Numbered from the stretch's first letter, positions 1 through 8,329 are shown. The stretch: 64,000 bases of DNA from Pseudomonas tritici (GCF_014268275.3 NZ_CP077084.1:3844001-3908000); one strand, 5' to 3'. Numbers and translations: made by a program. The notes: generated from the sequence alone by a model not told the origin.

Positions 1-2
1 GC

Positions 3-146
3 ACCGACCAAGGCAGCGATGTGCGCAGTGTGGGCCTTGGCCTGTATATCGTGCGCGAGTTGGCCAAGGTACACGGCGGGGATGTGGCGGTGAGTTCCTG
101 TACCACACTCGGCACCACATTTACCGTGAAGTTTCAGGGCACGTAG
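3..146 (+). CDS. Sensor histidine kinase, C-terminal end (partial)
   Basis: Only the last 47 codons are present; the gene starts left of the window. Reading from base 3 gives the G2 box of a GHKL ATPase domain, GLGLYIVRELAKVHGG, followed by the typical closing strand GTTFTVKF and a stop. This is the ATP-binding end of a two-component sensor kinase; sensor domain and partner regulator cannot be seen. Its last 13 bases overlap the 3' end of the convergent DapF-like gene. The family call is firm, the specific kinase is unknown. Confidence 0.85.
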   Translation, partial: TDQGSDVRSVGLGLYIVRELAKVHGGDVAVSSCTTLGTTFTVKFQGT

Positions 147-937
147 ACGCTGCCCTGCATGACCGGCTCCACACTGCCCGTCAGCACCACATCGCCCTCG
201 CCTGCCCAGTGCACGGTCACGGTGCCGCCGTCGCATTGCACCTGCACCGTGGCATCCAGCAACCCACGCCGAATCCCATTGACCACCGCCCCACAGCAGC
301 ACGAGCCGGAACCCAACGGCACGCCACCGCCGCGCTCCCAGATACGCAGGCGGATGTGGCCCCGGTCGAGCACCTGCACGAAATGCACATTGGTCTTGGC
401 CGGGAACAGTGGGTGGTTTTCCAGCGCCGGGCCCAGGGCCGCTACGTCGACAGCCGCGATGTCTTCCACGAAAAACGTGCAATGGGGGTTGCCCATGCTG
501 CACGCCGCCGGGTTGCCTTCCAGAGGCAAGGTGCGTGTGTCCATGGCTTCAGCCAGCGGTACTGCCGACCACTCCAGCGAAGGCTCGCCCATATTCACCG
601 ACACTTGCCGCCCCGGCGCACGCACGCAGGTCAGCAGGCCCCGATCAGTGCGCAGCACCACCGAATCCGTGCCGGCCTCATGCATCAAACGGTCGGCCAC
701 ACCACGGGTGGCGCTGCCGCAGGTTGCCAGTGGCGTGCCGTTGGGGTTCCAGAACTTGATGCGCGCGGCGGCGTCTTCACAGTCGAGCAGCACAGCCAGC
801 TGGTTGAAGCCGATTCCGGTGTGGCGGTTACCCAACTGGCGGGCGATTTGCGGGCTAATCGGATCGTCGAGTCCACGGCGGTCAACGATGATGAAATCGT
901 CGCCGTGGGCGTGCATTTTTACGAACGGCAAAGGCAT
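134..937 (-). CDS. Diaminopimelate epimerase (DapF)-family protein, divergent paralogue
   Basis: 267 residues, close to normal DapF length (about 275). DapF is a cofactor-independent racemase using two cysteines, one per half of a pseudo-symmetric fold. The first is kept here (NPNGTPLATCG, residues 64-74). In the second motif, normally ERGAGETxACGxGACA, this protein reads ERGGGVPLGSGSCCCGAV; lining up without gaps places Ser where the catalytic Cys belongs, followed by three cysteines in a row. The N-terminal GNDF is GDDF. It is therefore probably not the housekeeping DapF (usually next to lysA and xerC) but a paralogue acting on another amino acid, or with changed chemistry. That is inference. 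It stands alone, convergent with the sensor kinase. Confidence 0.8.
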   Translation of the reverse strand: MPLPFVKMHAHGDDFIIVDRRGLDDPISPQIARQLGNRHTGIGFNQLAVLLDCEDAAARIKFWNPNGTPLATCGSATRGVADRLMHEAGTDSVVLRTDRGLLTCVRAPGRQVSVNMGEPSLEWSAVPLAEAMDTRTLPLEGNPAACSMGNPHCTFFVEDIAAVDVAALGPALENHPLFPAKTNVHFVQVLDRGHIRLRIWERGGGVPLGSGSCCCGAVVNGIRRGLLDATVQVQCDGGTVTVHWAGEGDVVLTGSVEPVMQGSVYVP

Positions 938-1011
938 CGGCTGTCCCGTGGTCGACCTGTGGGGGAACTGAAGGATACTCTGAACCGGCCCAACCCCATC
1001 GAGAGCAACTC

Positions 1012-1575
1012 ATGTTAATTGTCTTCAGCGGACTGCCCGGCACCGGCAAAACCACGATTGCCCAGGCATTGGCGCGCCAGATCGGCGCGGTTTACCTGCG
1101 CATCGACGTGATCGAACAGGCGATCCGCGAAGCTGGCGTACTGTCGACTGATGTGGGCGCCAGCGGCTATGGCGTGGCGAATGCGCTGGCGTTGAGTAAT
1201 CTAAGCTTGGGCCACACCGTGGTGGCCGATTGCGTGAACCCGGTCGAGGAAAGTCGGGAAGCGTGGAAGACCGTAGCGGCAACGGCAGAGGTGGCGTTGC
1301 TGGATGTCAGGGTGATTTGCTCTGACCGGCTGGAACATCAACGGCGGGTAGAAGCCCGTGCGGGGGATATTGCCGGCCTGGCGCCTCCAACCTGGGCGTC
1401 GGTTCTGGTGCATGAGTACCAAGATTGGAATGAAGCACCGCTGACAGTCGACACCGCCTTCATGACGCCAGATCAGGCAACTGCAATGATTTTGACAAGT
1501 CTCACTTCTACGGCAAAAGAGGTCTTTGTAGTGAGCGGGCTTGCCCCGCGCCGGGCTGCAAAGCAGCCCCAGTAA
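1012..1575 (+). CDS. AAA-type P-loop kinase-like ATPase
   Basis: 187 residues. It opens with a Walker A loop at residues 5-15 (SGLPGTGKTTI) and continues with the pattern of small nucleotide or metabolite kinases related to chloramphenicol phosphotransferase and YjhX-type kinases: a ID pair near residue 33, ADCVNP near 72 and a DV..CSD.. strand near 100. The substrate is unknown. Start ATG at 1012 lies 75 bases from the divergent DapF-like gene. Odd: the last 13 residues (SGLAPRRAAKQPQ) are encoded by the first arm of a REPIN repeat, which also supplies the stop codon, so the native C terminus has been replaced or extended by repeat DNA. Confidence 0.75.
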   Translation: MLIVFSGLPGTGKTTIAQALARQIGAVYLRIDVIEQAIREAGVLSTDVGASGYGVANALALSNLSLGHTVVADCVNPVEESREAWKTVAATAEVALLDVRVICSDRLEHQRRVEARAGDIAGLAPPTWASVLVHEYQDWNEAPLTVDTAFMTPDQATAMILTSLTSTAKEVFVVSGLAPRRAAKQPQ

Positions 1576-1660
1576 GACCACCCCGCATCACTCCCGCGAG
1601 AACCTAGCCCGAATTCAGGGCTGCTCCGCAGCCCGGCGCGGGGCAATCCCGCTCACTACA
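1527..1660. repeat. REPIN, gtagtgagcggg family
   Basis: Two REP arms in inverted orientation: 1528-1570 begins gtagtgagcgggcttgcccc, and 1618-1659 ends with its reverse complement (gcaatcccgctcactac), separated by about 47 bases. The left arm lies inside the reading frame of the upstream kinase. The same family occurs at 16200-16331. REPINs are spread by RAYT transposases encoded elsewhere; none is in the window. Confidence 0.85.
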
Positions 1661-1687
1661 GGCCCGCGGTGGTGTCGAGCGAGTGCC

Positions 1688-3283
1688 TCAGAGCACACTC
1701 CCCATCGCCTTCATCAACACCAGGTCCCGCGCATAAATATCCGGCGCGTACACCAACCCACCCTGGCGGTCGACCTCGACCGTCCAGTAGCCCAACAGCA
1801 CCGGCACCGGTGTCGCCAACCTGAACTCATGGGTCACGCCGGTCGCCAGCAGCTCATCCGTACGGGCGCGCTCAGCCGGGCTTACCAATAAATCCCTGAG
1901 CAACAACGGTTGCTCGACCCGCACACAGCCCGAGCTGAACGCCCGCGGCCCTTTGGTAAACAGCGGCTGGCTGGGCGTGTCATGCAGGTACACCGAAAAC
2001 GGGTTGGGAAAGCGCATCACAATCTTGCCCAGCGGGTTGCGCGGGCCGGCTTCCTGGCGCAGCAGGATATTGCCGGGGCGCGCCCAGTCAATTTGCTCGG
2101 GTGCCAGCGGGTGGCCTTCGGCGTCGAGCACTTGCAGGTTTTGCTGGCGCAGGTATTCGGGGTTGAGGCGGATGGCCGGGAGCTTGTCCTCGCGCATGAT
2201 GGTGGGCGGGATGGTCCAGGTGGGGTTGAGCGTCAGCCGCGTGATGCGCGATTTGAGCAGTGGCGTCTGACGTTCGGCGCGACCCACTTGCAGGCGAGTT
2301 TGCCATACCGGGATGCCGCTCTGATACACGCTCAGTTGCGCAGCGGCGACGTTGACCAGCACGCCTTCAGGCTCCAGGTCCTGGGCCAGCCAGCGGAAGC
2401 GTTCAAGGTTGATGCGCAGTTGTTCGCGACGGATCGCCGGGCTGATATTCAGTTCCGCGACGGTGCCGGCGCCGATCACGCCGTCAGCCTGCAATGAGTG
2501 GCTGAGCTGGAAGGCCTTGACCGCCTTGACCAGCTCGTCGTGGTACTGCTTGCCGCTGGAGGCCTTGGCCAGGTAGCCGCCACTGATCAGGCGTCGCGCC
2601 AGTTCCGGCACGCGCGGGTCTTCCATGCCGGGGCGCAACAGTGGGCCGCTGGCGACCGGGTCCCAATGGGGCAACGGCTGCTGGCGCACAGTGGAATAGG
2701 CGTTACGCAGGCTGCGGTAGAGGTCCGCGCTGGGACGGGCCTGGTCAAACGCCTGGGCCATGTCTTGCAGGCCGGTGGCGGCAAAGGCCAGCACTTCGAT
2801 GTTGGGGTCGCGGGTGGGCGGTTGGGAATGCCACAACGGTTCGAAGCGCGATTGCTGCAGGCGCCCGTAGTGCAGATCCTGCAGGGCTTGCAGGTAGCTT
2901 TGGCTGATGCTGATATCGCTGCACAGCACGTTGGCCGTGGCGTCCGCCGAAGGCAAGCTATAGTGGGTGGGGTTCAGGCCGTCATCGGCGAGCATTTGCA
3001 GTTGGGTGTGCAAGGCTTGGCGGCGCTCTTCGGCGGACCACAACGGCGCGTTGCCCTGCTGTTGGTAGAACGCTTGCAGGCGCAGTTGGCCGACGGCATC
3101 GATCTGCGTTGCCAGGCCTGGGCAGACACTGGGCAGTTGCGCCAACGCCTGTTGCACGGGCGCCAGATCGACCGGCGCCGGCGTGGTCACCGGCAACGGC
3201 TCAACCGGCAGTGCCTCGGCTGTCGCGACCAATGGTGCAACGAGCAGGCAAATGCTCAAGTAACATGCGTGTTTTTTGAACAA
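1688..3283 (-). CDS. L,D-transpeptidase, YcbB/LdtD type
   Basis: Periplasmic enzyme that forms 3-3 crosslinks in peptidoglycan. From the chosen TTG start the protein has 531 residues: a hydrophobic signal segment (ACYLSICLLVAPLVATAEA), an N-terminal helical region, a peptidoglycan-binding domain around ADGVIGAGTVAELN, then a YkuD domain with the catalytic HDTP...SSGCVRV motif, His and Cys both present. The frame is open further upstream to 3538, but those residues show no signal peptide and overlap the divergent gene; the TTG at 3283 is preceded by GGAG nine bases before it and gives a good signal sequence. It is divergent from a second L,D-transpeptidase with only 40 bases between them. Confidence 0.88.
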   Translation of the reverse strand: MFKKHACYLSICLLVAPLVATAEALPVEPLPVTTPAPVDLAPVQQALAQLPSVCPGLATQIDAVGQLRLQAFYQQQGNAPLWSAEERRQALHTQLQMLADDGLNPTHYSLPSADATANVLCSDISISQSYLQALQDLHYGRLQQSRFEPLWHSQPPTRDPNIEVLAFAATGLQDMAQAFDQARPSADLYRSLRNAYSTVRQQPLPHWDPVASGPLLRPGMEDPRVPELARRLISGGYLAKASSGKQYHDELVKAVKAFQLSHSLQADGVIGAGTVAELNISPAIRREQLRINLERFRWLAQDLEPEGVLVNVAAAQLSVYQSGIPVWQTRLQVGRAERQTPLLKSRITRLTLNPTWTIPPTIMREDKLPAIRLNPEYLRQQNLQVLDAEGHPLAPEQIDWARPGNILLRQEAGPRNPLGKIVMRFPNPFSVYLHDTPSQPLFTKGPRAFSSGCVRVEQPLLLRDLLVSPAERARTDELLATGVTHEFRLATPVPVLLGYWTVEVDRQGGLVYAPDIYARDLVLMKAMGSVL

Positions 3284-3323
3284 TTGTCTTAGCTCCAATC
3301 CACAGCGGGGGGATGTACTGTAG

Positions 3324-4037
3324 ATGTTGAATTTTCTTTGCCGCCTCGGCCTGATCGCCATGCCCTTGGTTACGTTGAGCAATTTTGCGCTCGCCGCCAA
3401 TGGGATTCCTCCTTCCTTGTATAGCAGCCTGGCGCGCTCGGCTCCAGAACTCAATCCCACTGTCTTGAAAAGCGCCCTGAACGCGGTGCAGTGCGCGGTG
3501 AATAACGGCGAAGAACGTTCCGATCGCCTGGCCGTCATTGATTACTCCCAGCCCTCGACCGCCCGTCGGCTGTGGATCTTCGATTTGCGCAAGAAGACCC
3601 TGGTGCTGCGCGACCTAGTGGCCCATGGCGCCAAATCCGGGGAGAACTTCGCCACGCAGTTCTCCAACCTGGAAGGCAGCCACCAATCCAGCCTGGGCCT
3701 GTTCCGCACCCAGGAGAGTTATCTGGGCACCCACGGTTACTCATTGCGCATGGATGGCCTGGAGCCGGGCTTCAATGACCAGGCCCGCGACCGCGCCATC
3801 GTGATTCATGCCGCCGACTACGTGAGCCCGTTGTGGAGCAAGCGCGAAGGCCGTATCGGCCGCAGCCAGGGTTGCCCAGCCGTGCGCCCGCAGGTGGCGC
3901 GCCAGGTAGTGGATAAACTCAAGGATGGGCAGTTCATGTTTTCGTGGTACCCCGACCAGCGCTGGTTGAAGTCCTCGACGTACCTCAATTGCAAACCCCA
4001 ACAGGTGGCGAGTAGTCGTACAATCCGTGGCGGATAG
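3324..4037 (+). CDS. Murein L,D-transpeptidase catalytic-domain protein (YkuD_2-like)
   Basis: 237 residues with a signal peptide (cleavage probably after NFALA, residue 24). The catalytic signature HAADYVSP at about 161-168 and GRSQGCPAV at about 181-189 gives the His and Cys of the short secreted YkuD_2 family (PF13645), often annotated as murein L,D-transpeptidase family protein. It starts 40 bases from the divergent YcbB-type enzyme, so both promoters must overlap, suggesting joint control of wall crosslinking. The exact substrate, crosslink or lipoprotein attachment, cannot be told. Confidence 0.85.
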   Translation: MLNFLCRLGLIAMPLVTLSNFALAANGIPPSLYSSLARSAPELNPTVLKSALNAVQCAVNNGEERSDRLAVIDYSQPSTARRLWIFDLRKKTLVLRDLVAHGAKSGENFATQFSNLEGSHQSSLGLFRTQESYLGTHGYSLRMDGLEPGFNDQARDRAIVIHAADYVSPLWSKREGRIGRSQGCPAVRPQVARQVVDKLKDGQFMFSWYPDQRWLKSSTYLNCKPQQVASSRTIRGG

Positions 4038-4069
4038 CCTGTCCCCATAGATAAAAAAGAGAGCGTCGA

Positions 4070-4816
4070 ATGCTTTTACACCAATCCACCTGGATCGAGA
4101 TCGGGCAGTTTCTGGAGCGCAGCCGCACGGTGGTGATCCCCATCGGTTCGAACGAGCAGCACGGCCCCACCGGCCTGCTCGGTACCGACTGGATGTGCCC
4201 GGAAATCATCGCCCACGAGGCGCAAAAGAATGCCGACATCCTCATCGGCCCGACCTTCAACATCGGCATGGCCCAGCACCACCTGGGCTTCCCCGGCACC
4301 ATTTCCCTGCGCCCTTCCACCTTCATGGCCGCCATTGGCGACTGGGTGCGTTCGCTGGCCGGGCACGGTTTCGAGAAGATCCTGTTCCTGAACGGCCATG
4401 GCGGCAATATCGCCACGATTGAAGCGGCGTTTTCCGAGCTGTACGCCGAAGCGAGCTTCGCCCGCCGCCCGGCCGGTTTTGCGTTGAAGCTGGTGAACTG
4501 GTGGGACCTGGAAGGCGTGAGTGACCTGGCTCAGCGCCAATTTCCGGTGGGCCATGGCAGCCATGCCACGCCATCGGAGATCGCGGTGACGCAGTGGGCG
4601 TACCCGGACTCGATCAAGACTGCCGACTACTCGCCACAAATCGCCAACACCGGGCCGATCCGCGAAGCGCTGGACTTCCGCGCGCGTTTCCCAGATGGGC
4701 GCATGGGCTCGGACCCAGCGCTGGCGACGGTAGAGAAAGGTGGGGAATTGGTGGCACTGGCGGCTCAAGGGCTGATCAAGACGGTCAACACCTTCAGCAA
4801 CGAAGCCAAACCCTAG
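4070..4816 (+). CDS. Creatininase-family amidohydrolase
   Basis: 248 residues, normal size for PF02633. Metal-binding motifs are all present: SNEQHGPTGLLGTDW at residues 26-40 (Glu, His, Asp ligands), NGHGGN at 107-112 and GHGSHATPSE near 160. The family includes creatinine amidohydrolase, mycofactocin maturase MftE and formamidopyrimidine hydrolases; nothing here fixes the substrate and no mycofactocin genes are near. It follows the L,D-transpeptidase by 32 bases on the same strand and may be co-transcribed; a REP hairpin follows the stop. Confidence 0.85.
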   Translation: MLLHQSTWIEIGQFLERSRTVVIPIGSNEQHGPTGLLGTDWMCPEIIAHEAQKNADILIGPTFNIGMAQHHLGFPGTISLRPSTFMAAIGDWVRSLAGHGFEKILFLNGHGGNIATIEAAFSELYAEASFARRPAGFALKLVNWWDLEGVSDLAQRQFPVGHGSHATPSEIAVTQWAYPDSIKTADYSPQIANTGPIREALDFRARFPDGRMGSDPALATVEKGGELVALAAQGLIKTVNTFSNEAKP

Positions 4817-4834
4817 GCCCTACACACATCCAAA

Positions 4835-4864
4835 CTGTGGGAGCTGGCTTGCCTGCTCCCACAG
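4835..4864. repeat. Single REP hairpin, possible transcription end
   Basis: ctgtgggagc and gctcccacag are perfect 10-base arms around a 10-base loop, 18 bases after the creatininase stop and before the convergent lipoprotein gene. It is a compact member of the gtgggagctgg REP family. No T run follows, so termination is possible but not shown. Confidence 0.75.
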
Positions 4865-4874
4865 GGATCGTGTG

Positions 4875-5216
4875 TTACTTACATTCCTGTGCAGCCAGCT
4901 CCAACCGCGACGGCGTAATCGTCGACGCCAGTGGCTTGCGTTCATACAAGAACACCTTGGCGCCCTCCTGGGACTTGTAGGCTTCCAGTACATCGTCGGC
5001 GGCAATCTTGCTGGTCAACAACACCCTGGCGTGGCGCGAGCCTTGTGTCACGGTGGAGGTAATCCCGTGCTTTTCCAGCTTGGGCAATACACATTGCACA
5101 TAAGCCTCGGGAGCCTTGCTGGTTTGCAGGGTCAGCGTTGGTGCGTTGGGAGCAGAAACACAACCGGCCAGCAACAGGGAAGCAAAGGCCAAGCCCGGGG
5201 CGAAAAAAGAGCGCAT
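4875..5216 (-). CDS. Small lipoprotein of unknown function
   Basis: 113 residues from the ATG at 5216, which has an AGGAA ribosome site; the frame stays open upstream to 5261 but that extension would bury the signal. MRSFFAPGLAFASLLLAGC is a lipoprotein signal with lipobox LAGC, so the mature protein begins at Cys19 and is anchored to a membrane. The rest is soluble and mixed (two further Cys, one near the C terminus). It is 34 bases downstream of another exported protein gene on the same strand, probably one operon. No family recognised. Confidence 0.7.
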   Translation of the reverse strand: MRSFFAPGLAFASLLLAGCVSAPNAPTLTLQTSKAPEAYVQCVLPKLEKHGITSTVTQGSRHARVLLTSKIAADDVLEAYKSQEGAKVFLYERKPLASTITPSRLELAAQECK

Positions 5217-5250
5217 GAAAAATTCCTGACTATAAAAATAATGGTTCACA

Positions 5251-5886
5251 TCAACCCGCACGGACTAACGCCTTGAGCGACGCATCGAACTGCTTCAAGG
5301 CATCCAGCTGCACATCCCGCTGCTGCTCGATCTGCGCGGCAATCTCTGGCACGGCCTTGTTACGTACCCACACCGACGGCACCTGCTTGTGCACCGAGCC
5401 TTCGGCCTTGGCGATGTATTGCAGGTTCGCGTCATAGAACCGCGCAATAAAACGCGCTTCGACTTGGTCATTACGCTGGGTCAACAGTTGGTTATGGGTA
5501 TCGAGCATCACCACCACATCGGGGTGAGCCTGCACCAGGACATCCATGTTGTCGTAGACAGTCACCGACAAAAAACTGCCTTGCAGCGAGTTCATCAACC
5601 AATCAATGGCCAATTCCGGGTCGGAACTGTTGACGAACGCCTGGCGGATGCGCCCGTCGAGGGCATCCTTGGCGCCATTCAAGGCCATGTCGTGGTAGCG
5701 TTCAAGGTAGCTGAGGTTGTCGCGGGTGTTATCGCTCAACAACACACCTACCGACTGCGTGTGCTGTAGCGAGTCTACGCTACTGACGATAGGTAGCAAA
5801 TGGCTATCATCGGCGAGTGCGACGTTGTTCACGACGACCGTGCCAAGCATCAGGGCCATCAAAGCTAGTTGAATAAACGTCCTCAT
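5251..5886 (-). CDS. Exported protein of unknown function
   Basis: 211 residues from the ATG at 5886 (GGAAA nine bases upstream); an in-frame extension to 5940 is rejected because it precedes the signal peptide. MRTFIQLALMALMLGTVVV..VALA is a Sec signal. The mature part is acidic-amphipathic, without cysteine or membrane helices, with a region predicted to bind or fold as a beta-alpha unit around VTVYDNMDVLVQAHPDVVVM. First gene of a two-gene set with the downstream lipoprotein, so the pair may act together at the cell envelope. Function unknown. Confidence 0.7.
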   Translation of the reverse strand: MRTFIQLALMALMLGTVVVNNVALADDSHLLPIVSSVDSLQHTQSVGVLLSDNTRDNLSYLERYHDMALNGAKDALDGRIRQAFVNSSDPELAIDWLMNSLQGSFLSVTVYDNMDVLVQAHPDVVVMLDTHNQLLTQRNDQVEARFIARFYDANLQYIAKAEGSVHKQVPSVWVRNKAVPEIAAQIEQQRDVQLDALKQFDASLKALVRAG

Positions 5887-6017
5887 CGCGCATTTCCTTG
5901 AACAGCGTCTCGATGGGGGGATTTTCCGCTTTTCCTGCAAAAACAGAACTTGCGATCCGTGATGGTGACTATTATCTGAACCGATAGTGCACCCATAAAA
6001 CCTATAAGGACCACGCC

Positions 6018-6290
6018 ATGAAGCCCCACCAGAAAACCTTCGACCGCATCCGCGAAGCCGTACTACCGGAGTTTCGCGAGCGGGTCGCCGATTACCTGGT
6101 CGATTATGAAAACGTGCTGCAGGATGACGCGGCGGATGCCAGCCGAGTCACGGCCAGCGCCCAGCAACTGCGCGGCTACCTGCGCGGCCTGAACACCACG
6201 CGAGTGCTGGGCATGGCGGACTGGGAAGACCTGGACCGCCGCGTCTTGCAGATCACTGAACGCTCTACAGCGCAGGGCGTTGTTGATTGA
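6018..6290 (+). CDS. Small hypothetical protein
   Basis: 90 residues, charged, mostly helical by eye, no signal or membrane segment. Start ATG at 6018 has AAGGA eight bases upstream (tataaggaccacgccatg). Its last 26 bases overlap the 3' end of the convergent yfcF. Codon use matches the neighbours, which supports a real gene. No family recognised. Confidence 0.65.
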   Translation: MKPHQKTFDRIREAVLPEFRERVADYLVDYENVLQDDAADASRVTASAQQLRGYLRGLNTTRVLGMADWEDLDRRVLQITERSTAQGVVD

Positions 6291-6897
6291 CCCACGCCTG
6301 CACCGACGGCCGCTGCCACTGGCGCTGCGCGTATTCCACCAACTCGGCGGGCACGTTGTCGCCGTTGAGAATCAAGCGATTGAGCATTACCGCCAAGTCC
6401 ACATCGGCAATTGACCATGCGCCGAACAGATAGGCCGGGTTACCCACCAACAACGCCTGTGCCGCACTGATCAACTTCGCGGCGGCGGCTTCGGCCACGG
6501 GTGACAGCGGCGGCATCTTCTGCCCATAGAACACCACCATCGTCGAGCGTTCCTGGCGAATCGGCAGCAAATCGCTGCGCAGCCACGCCTGCACCTGCCG
6601 CGCCCTCGCCCGCTGTTTGGGGTCGGCCGGGTACACCGGCGTTTCGGGATAAACCTGCTCCAGGTACTCGGTGATCGCCGAAGACTCCGACAGTGCAAAT
6701 TCACCTTCTACCAAGGTGGGCACACGCTGGGTCAGGGACAGTTGGGCGAAATCAGCCGTCTGGTTCTGCGCAGCGTCCAAGTCCAGGGTGAGCGTGTCGA
6801 ACGCCAGGCCCTTTTCCTTCAGGGTCACGAACACCGACATGGCGTAGGGGCTGGTATACAAATGATCAACATACAGACGCAACGGTCGCTGGCTCAT
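6265..6897 (-). CDS. yfcF: Glutathione S-transferase, YfcF type
   Basis: 210 residues from the ATG at 6897 with GGAGA upstream; the longer open frame to 7242 is not coding in appearance. N-terminal thioredoxin fold with ALSESSAITEYL near residue 66, then an all-helical C-terminal domain. The stretches RARARQVQAWLRSDL and ADVDLAVMLNRLILNGD match what I remember of E. coli YfcF almost word for word. YfcF has glutathione-dependent peroxidase activity and helps in oxidative stress. Monocistronic; its end overlaps the convergent small gene. Confidence 0.85.
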   Translation of the reverse strand: MSQRPLRLYVDHLYTSPYAMSVFVTLKEKGLAFDTLTLDLDAAQNQTADFAQLSLTQRVPTLVEGEFALSESSAITEYLEQVYPETPVYPADPKQRARARQVQAWLRSDLLPIRQERSTMVVFYGQKMPPLSPVAEAAAAKLISAAQALLVGNPAYLFGAWSIADVDLAVMLNRLILNGDNVPAELVEYAQRQWQRPSVQAWVNQQRPAL

Positions 6898-7075
6898 AAC
6901 GGCTCTCCTTGAATGGAACACCACGCTACGAGATGTGCCGCGAGAAAGACAATGCGCTGTTTTTATGGGGGCATTCCTGGCAGGAATAGCCAAGCTAGGC
7001 TTTGACGGCCAGGCCTGCCAAGGTAGACTCGCCGCCTCGCGTGCAACCCTGCACGGCCGGAAAGGGATTTTCGTC

Positions 7076-7783
7076 TTGCGCTTGCCTTTTGTGTTTTGCC
7101 TGCCCCTCTTCGCCGCTTCGTGGATAGCCATGGCCGACGAAAACTCATCGCCTCCCGGCGAAGCGCAGTACCAGGAAGCAGTCGCGGTCCTGGCGAAAAC
7201 CGACCCACAGCTCGCCGACCTGATGCGGTCCGTGCAGGCCAACCAGAAGGCGGCGGACTTTGATCAGAAAATGCGCGAGCTGGGCGAGCCATTTCGTCTC
7301 ACCGAGCGACTGCTGAGCGAGTCGGCAACGGCCGGGCACCCTGTCGCGCAATATCGGCTGGTGTTGCTTTACCAGTCTTATCTGGTCCCCGGTAAAGAAC
7401 AGGAGATGTGCGACCTCTCGGCGTCAAGCCTGGAGGCAGGCTTCGCCCCTGCCGCCCTGTATCTGGCCAATGCCTGCCTGAGTTACACCCAAGGCCCACG
7501 GTATGAACCGGCGCTGCAAGGCGCTCTCGCGAAATTGCCCGACTATGCTCGCTATTACCCGCAACCGACCGTCTGGCTAACGTGCGGCGCGCCACCCACG
7601 GGCGTTGAACTGCAACTGGGCAGTGCAAACGACTTCCGCGCTGAGCTCTACAAATTGCTCGCCAGTCAGACTGATAAGAGGAAGGCGTTGCCCCTGCGCA
7701 TCGAATACCTGGAGAAAGCGCTGGCAAGCAACGGTTGCCCGTATGCGCGCGAGCGGCTGGACATCTACCGACCCGCTCAATAA
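7076..7783 (+). CDS. Secreted protein of unknown function, Sel1/TPR-like helices
   Basis: About 235 residues if it starts at the TTG at 7076, which follows aaaggg and gives a clear signal peptide (LRLPFVFCLPLFAASWIAMA). The frame is open from 6935, but the first 47 residues look non-coding. The mature protein is helical, with repeated short patterns such as GHPVAQYRLVLLYQSYL and FAPAALYLANACLSY resembling Sel1 repeats, and six cysteines that may form disulfides in the periplasm. Divergent from yfcF, convergent with the DUF924 gene. Role unknown. Confidence 0.65.
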   Translation: MRLPFVFCLPLFAASWIAMADENSSPPGEAQYQEAVAVLAKTDPQLADLMRSVQANQKAADFDQKMRELGEPFRLTERLLSESATAGHPVAQYRLVLLYQSYLVPGKEQEMCDLSASSLEAGFAPAALYLANACLSYTQGPRYEPALQGALAKLPDYARYYPQPTVWLTCGAPPTGVELQLGSANDFRAELYKLLASQTDKRKALPLRIEYLEKALASNGCPYARERLDIYRPAQ

Positions 7784-7792
7784 AACCCTGCT

Positions 7793-8329
7793 CTATCCAG
7801 CAAAGCCACCCTCATCCAGAAACACACGCTCTTCATCCGTGGTCTCTCGAGCCAACACCTCATTACGATGGGGAAAGCGTCCGAAACGCTCGATGATCGC
7901 GGCGTGCTCCTTGGCCCAATGGTAGGTGTTGGCGTCCAGTTGCTGGTTGAGGATCAGGGAGCGCTGCTGATCAGCCGGGTTCTCCGAATGTTCGAACGGC
8001 AGGTAGCAGAACGCACGCAACGCCGGTTCGATCTGCCGGTCCAGCCCGGCGTCCACCATGCGCTGGGCATACAGCCGCGCCAGCGGGTCGGTGGCGAACA
8101 TATGCGCGGTGCCACGAAAGGTATTGCGGGGGTATTGGTCGAGCAGGATCAGCAGGGCCAGCGCGCCCTCCGCCGAGTCCAGCCAGCTTTCCAGCTCGCG
8201 CCGGGCGGCTTGCAGGTGGGCGGCATGGAAGGTGTCGCGGAACGTAGCGTCGAAGACGTCGTCCTTGGCGAACCAGCGTTTTGGGCCGGCGTGTTTCCAG
8301 AAGTCGATGACGGCATTTGGCGTTGTCAT
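7793..8329 (-). CDS. DUF924 family protein
   Basis: 178 residues from the ATG at 8329 (an alternative ATG at 8356 adds nine residues). The family signature is clear: VIDFWKHAGPKRWFAKDDVFD at the N terminus split by the normal spacing, LDQYPRNTFRGTAHMFATD in the middle and LPFEHSE further on. Members are cytosolic TPR-like alpha-helical proteins of unproven function, widespread in proteobacteria. It ends 9 bases from the convergent secreted protein gene. Single gene, no operon partner. Confidence 0.85.
   Translation of the reverse strand: MTTPNAVIDFWKHAGPKRWFAKDDVFDATFRDTFHAAHLQAARRELESWLDSAEGALALLILLDQYPRNTFRGTAHMFATDPLARLYAQRMVDAGLDRQIEPALRAFCYLPFEHSENPADQQRSLILNQQLDANTYHWAKEHAAIIERFGRFPHRNEVLARETTDEERVFLDEGGFAG

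Noticed and set aside
3284..3538. Long N-terminal extension of the YcbB-type transpeptidase (ATG at 3538)
   Set aside because: It would overlap the divergent gene by over 200 bases and place the signal peptide 85 residues inside the protein.
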